From the NCBI GenBank assembly GCA_036524155.1, contig DATDCV010000427.1, positions 1-5,768 on the forward strand: a stretch of DNA of 5,768 bases. The letters run 5' to 3'. Below are positions 1-5,751 of the stretch, piece by piece (within the stretch, counting starts at the first letter, position 1; every line of letters starts with the position of its first letter). The notes below the pieces were generated by a model that saw only the letters and a program-made list of their open reading frames with translations, was not told where the DNA came from and did not search any database. The translations under genes were made by a program, and so were the position numbers. This DNA is from DATDCV01 sp036524155. GTDB lineage: Bacteria; Verrucomicrobiota; Verrucomicrobiia; Limisphaerales; UBA8199.

Positions 1-385
1 CGAGCGCCAGGTATTCTCCGCCCCCGCTCAGGGCAAACGGGGCATGGAGGGGCAGGCCCAGGATCGCCTGGTTCGTGTTGTCCGCGAACACGACCAGGAA
101 GCCGCTGGGCGGGAGATTCGTGGCGGGGAAGCGCCACTTGGTGAGGTTCCCGGCGGAATCGGTCAGAAACCAGCCGTCCATATTCACCGTGGTGTTCGTG
201 GTATTAAACACCTCGATCCAGTCCGACAGGTTTCCGTGCTCGTCGCGGAGGCCGGAGACATTATTGGCGAGGAATTCGCTGATGATGACCTGCCCGGAAG
301 CTTGAAGGTGGAGCGCCAAAACAGCCGGCAGGAGGAATCGAGCAAGAAACGTTAGCACACCCAGGCGGCGCAATCCGGACTTCAT
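1..385 (-). CDS. Secreted lamin tail domain (LTD) protein, N-terminal part only
   Basis: This reading frame begins at ATG 385 and runs off the left edge, giving the first 128 residues. Residues 1-31 look like a Sec signal peptide: K2, R6 and R7 followed by a hydrophobic stretch to about L27, with probable cleavage after A29-S30-G31. One Arg (R16) interrupts the core, so a GTG start at 358 is a possible alternative. Residues 33-128 match the start of a lamin tail domain: VIISEFLANN at 33-42, GLRDEHGNLSDWIE at 45-58, a DGWFLTD strand at 70-76 and GFLVVFAD at 95-102. In Verrucomicrobiota and Planctomycetota this Ig-like fold usually opens very large extracellular proteins, often with CotH kinase-like or lectin-like domains further on; those would lie outside the window. 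An in-frame stop shortly upstream and the absence of any earlier ATG support this start. No clear Shine-Dalgarno is seen. It is divergent from the alcohol dehydrogenase gene. The domain call is firm; the protein's full role is unknown. Confidence 0.85.
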   Translation of the reverse strand, partial: MKSGLRRLGVLTFLARFLLPAVLALHLQASGQVIISEFLANNVSGLRDEHGNLSDWIEVFNTTNTTVNMDGWFLTDSAGNLTKWRFPATNLPPSGFLVVFADNTNQAILGLPLHAPFALSGGGEYLAL

Positions 386-507
386 ATATAGGTACTGCGG
401 GGATAGTAAACCAAATTAGGCTGCCGACGGCAAGCCCAACGCTCCAGCCGGCCGCGGGCAAAAGGCGTTCTGGTCTCCGGCGGGGATTTTCGGGATTATT
501 TCGGCTC
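386..507. promoter_or_regulatory. Divergent intergenic region with an imperfect dyad
   Basis: This 122-base spacer must hold the 5' control signals of both the minus-strand LTD gene and the plus-strand dehydrogenase. The clearest structure is an imperfect inverted repeat at 419-436, with arms GGCTGCCG and CGGCAAGCC around a single central A and one bulged base. Toward the LTD gene, a TACTAT hexamer (minus strand, just left of the dyad) is a weak -10 candidate with only a poor -35 (TTGCCG, 19-base spacing). Neither gene has a convincing Shine-Dalgarno here. That promoters lie here follows from the divergent layout; the exact boxes are guesses. Confidence 0.4.
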
Positions 508-1548
508 ATGCGAGCACTGATGTTCGAACAATTTCAGGGGCCATTCGGAGTCCAGAACGTCCCGGACCCGAGCCCGTCCCGAGACGGCGTGGTCATCCGG
601 GTCAAGGCCGCGGGCATTTGTCGCAGTGATTGGCACGGGTGGCAGGGGCATGACCCGGATGTGCGTGTCCCCCACATCCCCGGACACGAATTTGCGGGAG
701 TCGTTGAAGAAATAGGCCCCGAAATGCGACGCTATAAACCCGGTGATCGCGTTACGGTCCCGTTCGCCGTTGGCTGCGGCACCTGCCCGCAATGTCTCTC
801 CGGGCATCAGCAGATTTGCGACAATTACTTCCAGCCCGGGTTCACCGCGTGGGGTTGCTTCGCCGAACTGGTGGCCATTCCGCATGCGGACACCAACTTG
901 GTGACATTGCCGGACGAGATGGGGTTCGCCGAGTCGGCCAGCCTCGGTTGCCGGTTCATGACGTCCTTCCGCGCCGTTGTCGTCCAGGGTCGTGTCGCGG
1001 CCGGGGAATGGGTAGCGGTGCATGGGTGTGGTGGGGTGGGTTTGGCGGCGGTCATGATCGCGCGCGCGGTCGGGGCACAGGTCATCGGCGTGGACGTGCG
1101 CCCGGAGGCATTAGCCTGGGCGCAGAAGCTCGGTGCCGCGCACGTCCTGGACGCCTCAAGTTCACCACAGATTGTTGAGACAATTCGCGAGTTGACCGGC
1201 GGCGGCGCGCATCTTTCTTTGGAGGCCTTGGGCAGTCGAACCACCTGCCGTAATTCGGTCGAATGTTTGCGGAAACGCGGACGCCATGTCCAGGTGGGGT
1301 TGATGGTGGCTGACGACAGCAACGCGCCTGTCCCGATGAACCTGGTCATCGCCCGAGAACTCGAGATTCTGGGCAGTCACGGCATGCCAGCTCACAGCTA
1401 CGGCGCGGTTCTCGAGATGATTCGCGCCGGCACTTTGCAGCCCCAAAAACTCGTGAGCAAGACCGTCGGGCTCGAGCAAGCCGGCGCTGAACTCGAAGCG
1501 ATGAGCGGGTTCAACACCCTGGGCGTGACGGTCATCGACAGGTTCTGA
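508..1548 (+). CDS. Zinc-dependent alcohol dehydrogenase, medium-chain (MDR) family
   Basis: The 346-residue product is a full-length cytosolic MDR enzyme that should interconvert an alcohol and an aldehyde or ketone using NAD(H). The GroES-like N-terminal half (about 24-135) carries the catalytic zinc ligands C38 and H60 (GHE at 59-61), and C148 is the expected third ligand. R39-S40 and H43 fit the C-R-S/T-x-x-H proton-relay pattern of horse liver ADH. The structural zinc site is intact: C90, C93, C96 and C104 with the classic 3-3-8 spacing. The Rossmann half (about 165-300) has GCGGVG at 173-178 and an acidic D196 at the end of the second strand, which favours NAD over NADP. The phrases CRSDWHGWQGHDPDV and GSHGMPAH resemble the Zn-ADH subgroup often annotated simply as 'zinc-dependent alcohol dehydrogenase family protein'; I cannot name its substrate. 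The start at ATG 508 gives the normal N-terminus for the family. No clear Shine-Dalgarno or downstream terminator is visible, so read-through to the next gene is possible. Confidence 0.95.
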   Translation: MRALMFEQFQGPFGVQNVPDPSPSRDGVVIRVKAAGICRSDWHGWQGHDPDVRVPHIPGHEFAGVVEEIGPEMRRYKPGDRVTVPFAVGCGTCPQCLSGHQQICDNYFQPGFTAWGCFAELVAIPHADTNLVTLPDEMGFAESASLGCRFMTSFRAVVVQGRVAAGEWVAVHGCGGVGLAAVMIARAVGAQVIGVDVRPEALAWAQKLGAAHVLDASSSPQIVETIRELTGGGAHLSLEALGSRTTCRNSVECLRKRGRHVQVGLMVADDSNAPVPMNLVIARELEILGSHGMPAHSYGAVLEMIRAGTLQPQKLVSKTVGLEQAGAELEAMSGFNTLGVTVIDRF

Positions 1549-1622
1549 ACCATTTTCCTGATGGACCTGCGCGGCTTCTTTCAGCAACATGGCGCGCAAA
1601 ATTGACTGGGTTTATCTTTAAT

Positions 1623-2876
1623 ATGTTAAATCGTTTGCGTTTCACAGGCGTTGTTGTCGGCAGTGTTTTAACTTTGGTTTGTCTTGCCTCGGCCAACGAT
1701 TGGCCGCAGTGGCGCGGACCCGAACGGGACGGCATCTCAACCGAAACGGGTCTTCTCAAGACCTGGCCCGCTGACGGCCCATCGCTGGCCTGGAAGGCGA
1801 CCGGCCTTGGCCTTGGTTACTCTGGTGTCGCAGTTTCGGCCGGCAAAATCTACACCCTGGGGGATCTGAAAGACGCCAATTACCTGTTCGTTTGTGACGA
1901 GCAATCCGGGAAACAACTATGGTCCGCGAAGATTGGCGAAGCGGGCGCGCCCGGGTGGGGCGGGTTCGCCGGGCCCCGGTGCACCCCGACCGTCGATGGC
2001 AACCGGGTCTATGTCGTAGGCCAATTCGGCGACATCGCGTGCTTCGACTTTCCGGGCCGCAAGACGGTGTGGCAAAAACACCTCGTCAAGGACTTCGGCG
2101 GCAGCCGGCCGGAGTGGGGTTTTTCGGAATCCCCACTGGTGGATGGCGACCTGGTGTTATTTACCCCCGGCGGTCCACAGGGAACAATCATTGCGCTGAA
2201 CAAGAACACCGGAGAGCTGGTTTGGAGGACGAAGGAATTCACCGACAACGCCCATTACTCTTCGATTACGATGGCGACCCTCGGCGGGGTACGGCAATAC
2301 GTCCAGTTGACGGACGCCAATCTCGTCGGCGTCGCTCCCGAGGGCGGCCGCATTCTTTGGAAGGCTCCGCGCAAAGGTCAAACCGCTGTCATTACCACTC
2401 CCGTCTGCAAAGACGACCTGGTCTTTGTCACCTCCGGCTATGGTGTCGGCTGCAACTTGTTCAGGGTGACTAAAGAAGGGGACAATTTCAAAGCCGAGCA
2501 GGTTTATGCGAACAAGAACCTGGAAAATCACCACGGAGGAGTGGTGCTAATAGGTGATAAGGTGTATGGCCACAGCGACTCGAAGGGCTGGGTCTGCCTC
2601 AACCTAAAGACGGGCGACCTGGCCTGGAACGAGAAGAGCAAGCAGCAGAAAGGCTCGATTTGCGCTGCGGACGGGATGCTCTATTTGCGGTCCGAGGCGG
2701 GGCAGGGGACGGTGGTGCTGGCGGAGGCCACACCGACTGGTTTCGTTGAAAAAGGACGGTTCAACCAGCCTGGGCGGACGGAGAAAAACAGTTGGCCGCA
2801 CCCCGTCGTCGCCAACGGCAAGCTTTATTTGAGGGACCAGGACGCGCTGCTTTGTTACGACGTTAAAGCCAGGTGA
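1623..2876 (+). CDS. Secreted PQQ-like beta-propeller protein
   Basis: I start this gene at ATG 1623 (417 residues) rather than at the in-frame TTG 1602, because the ATG gives a compact signal peptide: MLNRLRF, then a hydrophobic core, then LASA with probable cleavage after A24. The mature protein opens with WPQWRGP (27-33), typical of PQQ-like propellers in Verrucomicrobiota and Planctomycetota. At least five blade signatures of the form G-x-x-x-W are visible: SGKQLWS (95-101), RKTVWQ (146-151), TGELVWRT (196-203), GGRILWK (241-247) and TGDLAWN (330-336), each preceded by a 'DGDLVLF/GDKVYG'-type strand. The fold resembles BamB and the propeller of quinoprotein dehydrogenases, but the protein is much shorter than methanol or ethanol dehydrogenases (about 600 residues), and I see no vicinal Cys-Cys pair or other quinone-site signature. 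It is therefore more likely a periplasmic or surface scaffold than a PQQ enzyme. It lies 74 bases after the dehydrogenase on the same strand, with no obvious terminator between. Its function is not known. Confidence 0.9.
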   Translation: MLNRLRFTGVVVGSVLTLVCLASANDWPQWRGPERDGISTETGLLKTWPADGPSLAWKATGLGLGYSGVAVSAGKIYTLGDLKDANYLFVCDEQSGKQLWSAKIGEAGAPGWGGFAGPRCTPTVDGNRVYVVGQFGDIACFDFPGRKTVWQKHLVKDFGGSRPEWGFSESPLVDGDLVLFTPGGPQGTIIALNKNTGELVWRTKEFTDNAHYSSITMATLGGVRQYVQLTDANLVGVAPEGGRILWKAPRKGQTAVITTPVCKDDLVFVTSGYGVGCNLFRVTKEGDNFKAEQVYANKNLENHHGGVVLIGDKVYGHSDSKGWVCLNLKTGDLAWNEKSKQQKGSICAADGMLYLRSEAGQGTVVLAEATPTGFVEKGRFNQPGRTEKNSWPHPVVANGKLYLRDQDALLCYDVKAR

Positions 2877-3043
2877 GTGGGGGCGTAGTGCGCCAAAAGT
2901 AACTGTTACCCGTACCCGGGGCGAGAGCGGGCAAATCGTCGCCAATTGGCGCCTTGCCTTTTCGGGGGTTACTGGCAGATTATCCGACTCGACATGCGTA
3001 TCGGGCCTGCGGAGTGGGAGCCGAGGCGGTCGAGTTTACCATA
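2877..3043 (+). promoter_or_regulatory. typA upstream region with palindromes and a candidate sigma70-type promoter
   Basis: This spacer separates the propeller gene from typA. It contains two perfect dyads: GTAAC-T-GTTAC at 2899-2909 and the 12-base palindrome CGCCAATTGGCG at 2940-2951. Immediately after the second lies a possible promoter: TTGCCT at 2954-2959 (4 of 6 to TTGACA), 18 bases, then GATTAT at 2978-2983 (4 of 6 to TATAAT), about 60 bases before the typA start codon. The spacing is plausible but the boxes are weak, so the promoter is a guess; the palindromes are seen directly. No good Shine-Dalgarno sits next to ATG 3044; GGAG occurs only more than 20 bases upstream. Confidence 0.3.
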
Positions 3044-4879
3044 ATGCAGCACATACGAAACATAGCTATTATCGCGCACGTTGATCACGGGAAGACGACG
3101 CTGGTGGATTGCCTGCTGAAACAATCCGGGACGTTTCGCGCGAACCAGGCGATTGCCACCGAGGAGCGGATCATGGATTCGATGGACCTGGAGCGCGAGA
3201 AGGGCATCACCATCAAAGCCAAGAACGCCGCCTTTAAGTACAAGGATTTCCATATCAACATCGTGGACACCCCGGGCCACGCGGACTTCGGAGGGGAAGT
3301 CGAGCGGATCATGAACATGATCGACGGGGTGCTGCTGGTGGTGGACGCGGCGGACGGGCCGCAGGCTCAAACCCGGTTCGTGTTACGGAAAGCGCTGGAA
3401 TCGGGCGCCAAACCCATCGTGGTGATCAACAAGGTGGACCGCGAGAATGCGCGGCCCCACAAGGTGCTGGACGAGGTGTGGGATTTGTTCATTTCGCTGC
3501 ATGCGACGGATGAGCAAATGGATTTTCCGGTGATTTATGCCAGCGCCAAGGACGGGTATGCCAAGGCGTCGATGGAGCACGCCAGCGGCACGATGGAACC
3601 GTTGTTCGATGCGATCATCAAACATATCCCGCCGCCGCGCGCTCACGCCGGGGAAGGCTTCAAGTTGCTGGTAGCGAACTTGGATTATTCCGATTACCTG
3701 GGCCGGATAGCGTTCGGGAAAATCTACAGCGGGAAGGTCAAAGTCGGGGAGACAGCGGTTTGCATCCATGGTGACGGGCGCAAGAGCACGTCCAAGATCA
3801 CGGCGATCTTCCACTTCGAAGGGTTGAAGCGCATCGAAATCCAGGAGGCCCATGCCGGCGACGTCGTTGGGTTGACCGGTTTCGAAGGCGTCTTCATCGG
3901 CGAGACCATTACCGATTCTGAAGCTCGCCTGCCACTGCCGTTCGTGCCGATCGATCCGCCCACCATCCAAATGCAGTTTGCGGTAAACGACGGCCCGCTG
4001 GGTGGGGTGGATGGCAAATTGGTGACGGCCCGGCACATTTGGGAGCGGTTGGTGAAGGAGGTCCGCACCAACGTAGCGGTTCGGATTGAGCAGACTGAGG
4101 CTCCGAATATATTCAATGTCAGCGGCCGGGGCGAGATGCAGATTGCGATTCTGGTGGAACAAATGCGGCGGGAAGGGTACGAAGTGCTCGTGTCGCGGCC
4201 CGAGGTAATTTACCGCAAGGACAAGGACGGGAAGGTGCTGGAACCGATCGAAAGGCTTTTCCTGGAGATCCCGAAAGACTTCATGGGGCCGGTGCTGGAG
4301 AACCTCTCGGGGCGCAAAGCGGAGATTACCGATATGCACCATCACGGTGACCAGGTAAGCATCGAGGGTTTGATTCCCATGCGTGGCCTGATCGGTTTTG
4401 AAACCGACCTGGTCAACCAAACGCGCGGGCTCGGGGTGATGAGCCACCTATTTCATGATTACGGTCCTGACCGTGGGGAAATCATCGCGCGGAAGAACGG
4501 CTCGCTGGTCAGCATGGAAGATGGTGAGGCCACCGCTTACGCCCTCAACATGATCCAGGAGCGCGGCCGTCTGATGGTCGAGCCGGGCGATGCGATTTAT
4601 CGGGGCATGATCGTTGGCGAAAACGCCCGCGAGAATGATATCCCGGTCAATCCCTGCAAAGCCAAGCACCTCACCAATATGCGCTCTCAAGGTGATGGCA
4701 AAGGCATCCAACTGGAGCCCGTCCTGAAACTGTCGCTGGAGCGCGCGCTCGAGTATATCGGCCCGGATGAATACGTCGAGGCGACGCCCAAGCACCTACG
4801 TTTCCGAAAGAAGATTCTGAACGAGACGCAGCGGAAACGCGCGGCACAAGCACGATCGGCCAAAGCGGTGGCCGCTTAG
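3044..4879 (+). CDS. typA: Translational GTPase TypA/BipA
   Basis: The 611-residue product has the length and full domain order of TypA/BipA, a ribosome-associated GTPase of the EF-G/LepA class involved in 50S subunit assembly and stress or cold adaptation. The G domain (1 to about 200) has G1 AHVDHGKTT (11-19), G2 region REKGITI (51-57), G3 DTPGH (75-79), G4 NKVD (129-132) and G5 SAK (167-169), so GTP binding and hydrolysis look intact, with H79 as the expected catalytic His. A beta-barrel domain II follows (about 205-290), then EF-G-like domains III (about 305-385) and V (about 395-480), including SGRGEMQIAILVEQMRREGYE (from S360) and RGLIGFETDL (447-456). The TypA-specific C-terminal domain has VGENARENDIPVNPCKAKHLTNMR (from V524) and EYVEATPKHLRFRKKIL. 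I chose ATG 3044 because MQHIRNIAIIAHVDHGKTT is the normal family N-terminus; an upstream in-frame TTG at 2954 would add 30 residues unlike the family. The gene stands alone and converges on the DUF465 gene. Confidence 0.98.
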   Translation: MQHIRNIAIIAHVDHGKTTLVDCLLKQSGTFRANQAIATEERIMDSMDLEREKGITIKAKNAAFKYKDFHINIVDTPGHADFGGEVERIMNMIDGVLLVVDAADGPQAQTRFVLRKALESGAKPIVVINKVDRENARPHKVLDEVWDLFISLHATDEQMDFPVIYASAKDGYAKASMEHASGTMEPLFDAIIKHIPPPRAHAGEGFKLLVANLDYSDYLGRIAFGKIYSGKVKVGETAVCIHGDGRKSTSKITAIFHFEGLKRIEIQEAHAGDVVGLTGFEGVFIGETITDSEARLPLPFVPIDPPTIQMQFAVNDGPLGGVDGKLVTARHIWERLVKEVRTNVAVRIEQTEAPNIFNVSGRGEMQIAILVEQMRREGYEVLVSRPEVIYRKDKDGKVLEPIERLFLEIPKDFMGPVLENLSGRKAEITDMHHHGDQVSIEGLIPMRGLIGFETDLVNQTRGLGVMSHLFHDYGPDRGEIIARKNGSLVSMEDGEATAYALNMIQERGRLMVEPGDAIYRGMIVGENARENDIPVNPCKAKHLTNMRSQGDGKGIQLEPVLKLSLERALEYIGPDEYVEATPKHLRFRKKILNETQRKRAAQARSAKAVAA

Positions 4880-4896
4880 GCCGCATCTTCGGCGGC
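4863..4896 (+). terminator. Possible typA terminator hairpins without a T tract
   Basis: Two short GC-rich hairpins overlap and follow the typA stop codon. The first is AAGCGG-TGG-CCGCTT at 4863-4877, 6 base pairs with a 3-base loop, lying across the last codons. The second is GCCGC-ATCTTCG-GCGGC at 4880-4896, 5 base pairs. Neither is followed by a run of T, so a classical intrinsic terminator is not shown. They could slow or end transcription or protect the 3' end, or be chance in GC-rich DNA. Confidence 0.2.
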
Positions 4897-4915
4897 TTCT
4901 GCGGTCCGAGCAGCA

Positions 4916-4941
4916 TAAGCCGACAACATGTCGGCGCTCCG
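4916..4941 (-). repeat. REP-like hairpin repeat, copy A
   Basis: Read on the minus strand, this 26-base unit starts with CGGAGC, then forms a perfect 7-base-pair hairpin GCCGACA-TGT-TGTCGGC (plus-strand 4919-4935), then TTA. It matches copy B at 5726-5751 at 22 of 26 positions, and all four differences fall in two base pairs of the stem and keep the pairing. The GGAG at the 5' foot of the hairpin is the kind of tetranucleotide known from REP elements recognised by RAYT (Y1, IS200-like) transposases. Weaker similarity to copy B continues to about plus-strand 4902. It sits between the convergent ends of typA and the DUF465 gene, where it could also act in transcript ending. Confidence 0.65.
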
Positions 4942-5085
4942 GTTTCGCACGTGTTAAATCCAGGCTAGCGGTTCGCCTCCTTATGCCCGCGCCGACGATC
5001 TGTGCAGTGGCAGGCCGGTGGGGGGCGGTGACTGGATGATGAATTCGGAAGAGGAGAACGAGAATAGGCGAGAGAACTGTCCTAC

Positions 5086-5143
5086 GGGAGCCTCCCGCGA
5101 GGCTCGCGGTTCCTGACGCTGCGGGGCGCGAGCGCCCCGAACC
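5086..5143. repeat. GC-rich hairpin block between convergent genes
   Basis: This stretch folds strongly. GAGCCTC-CCGC-GAGGCTC (5088-5105) is a perfect 7-base-pair hairpin. It overlaps an alternative hairpin, CCGCGA-GGC-TCGCGG (5095-5109), and the two cannot form together. Next comes GGGGCG-CGAG-CGCCCC (5123-5138), enclosed by an outer pair of arms GGTTC (5108-5112) and GAACC (5139-5143). It lies 15 bases beyond the stop of the minus-strand DUF465 gene and about 200 bases beyond typA, so it may act as a two-way transcription end without T tracts. It also has the look of a dispersed intergenic repeat, but only one copy lies in this window, so that is not shown. Confidence 0.5.
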
Positions 5144-5157
5144 AATCCTGGGGCGAG

Positions 5158-5436
5158 CTAGCCGGCTATCCCGGTGCCTTCGCAAGCCGGGCACAGCGTG
5201 GGCGCATGGCGGATTACGTGGTAGATGTAATCCTTCAGTTTGGCCCGGCGCATCTTGAGCTCCTCGATTTCCTGGTCGGAAGCGAAATCGATTTCTTCTT
5301 CGATTCGGTAGATTTCATCATCGAGGCGATGATACTCGTCGAAGAGGCTCCGGAAGTGGTCGTTCGAGTTTTTGAGGCGTCGAATGACTTCACGATGTTC
5401 CGGAAACTCTCTCAGGATTGGATGATGGAGGTCCAT
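5158..5436 (-). CDS. YdcH/DUF465 family protein with C-terminal CxxCxGxG motif
   Basis: The 92-residue product matches the small YdcH/DUF465 family, whose function is unknown. The family hallmark is seen at the N-terminus: HHPILREFPEHREVIRRLK (4-22), then SNDHFRSLFDEYHRLDDEIYRIEE (24-47) and a second helix EIEELKMRRAKLKDYIY (56-72), which together suggest an antiparallel helical hairpin rich in charged residues. Typical members end near this point, at about 70-75 residues. This one carries on with HAPTLCPACEGTGIAG, in which C82-P-A-C-E-G-T-G89 is an exact CxxCxGxG motif as in DnaJ zinc fingers. A start at ATG 5436 is well supported: a GGGAG Shine-Dalgarno lies 9 bases upstream and the family begins there. 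The frame stays open back to 5646, but those extra 70 residues are basic, Ser/Pro/Arg-rich and unlike the family. It is likely a cytoplasmic, single-gene unit. The family call is strong; the role of the Cys tail is unknown. Confidence 0.88.
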   Translation of the reverse strand: MDLHHPILREFPEHREVIRRLKNSNDHFRSLFDEYHRLDDEIYRIEEEIDFASDQEIEELKMRRAKLKDYIYHVIRHAPTLCPACEGTGIAG

Positions 5437-5445
5437 GGGAACGCT

Positions 5446-5450
5446 CTCCC
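5446..5450 (-). promoter_or_regulatory. Ribosome binding site of the DUF465 gene
   Basis: On the minus strand the sequence reads GGGAG, then 9 bases (AGCGTTCCC), then ATG. This is the best Shine-Dalgarno in the window and it decides the start at 5436 over the longer open frame that begins at 5646. Confidence 0.65.
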
Positions 5451-5725
5451 GTTTGACTGCGCGTTTAGGTTTAGCGGATGCACTGCCGCCGGTAGAACTG
5501 CGGGAAGGCAGCCGGCCTTCACTCCCGGTGTATGGGAAGCTGCGCTCAACGGTGGGGTGGGAAACTGACAGGTTCGGCCGTGGTGACCGGCGCTGTAAAA
5601 ACCGGTTGATGCGCTTCTTTTTAAATGCATTCGCGGCCCGCCTCACTGCAGCGGTCCAGTATCATCTTACGATTTTTCCGTTCTGAGTAAAGCGTTTCTT
5701 TTCTTGTATCCGTCAGTCTTCGGGT

Positions 5726-5751
5726 CGGAGCGCCGAGTTGTACTCGGCTTA
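5726..5751 (+). repeat. REP-like hairpin repeat, copy B
   Basis: On the plus strand the unit reads CGGAGC, then the perfect hairpin GCCGAGT-TGT-ACTCGGC (5732-5748), then TTA. The flanks, the TGT loop and the outer five base pairs are identical to copy A, while the two loop-proximal pairs are changed from C-G and A-T to G-C and T-A, keeping a full 7-base-pair stem. It lies in the opposite orientation to copy A, about 800 bases away, on the other side of the DUF465 gene. Similarity becomes loose after 5751 (GCGCGCCGACGGCC). Confidence 0.65.

Noticed and set aside
496..1349. Antisense open frames opposite the alcohol dehydrogenase
   Set aside because: They are shadows of a coding sequence with intact zinc and NAD sites and have no family resemblance.
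1589..1621. Ten-codon open frame (MARKIDWVYL) ending just before the propeller start, like a leader peptide
   Set aside because: No Shine-Dalgarno, no regulatory codon run and no hairpin set that would suggest attenuation; probably chance.
1602..1622. TTG start for the propeller gene, adding seven residues (MTGFIFN)
   Set aside because: ATG 1623 gives a normal compact signal peptide, and the TTG has no ribosome binding site. The longer start is possible but less likely.
2954..3043. Longer TypA with 30 extra N-terminal residues from TTG 2954
   Set aside because: The family starts at the MQHIRNIAIIAHVDHGKTT block; the extension has no family match and would cover the best promoter candidate.
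3383..4447. Long open frame of 354 codons on the minus strand opposite typA
   Set aside because: It lies fully antisense to a clear TypA gene, has no recognisable domain, and long antisense frames are common in GC-rich genes with biased codon use.
5036..5116. Small 26-codon frame on the plus strand beginning MMNSEEENEN, preceded by a G run
   Set aside because: It runs through the hairpin block and resembles no known peptide; the G run is not a clear ribosome binding site. Likely a by-product of the purine-rich tract.
5437..5646. N-terminal extension of the DUF465 protein back to ATG 5646
   Set aside because: The extra 70 residues are basic and low in complexity, the family begins at the MDLHHP block, and that ATG has a good Shine-Dalgarno that would lie inside the longer gene.
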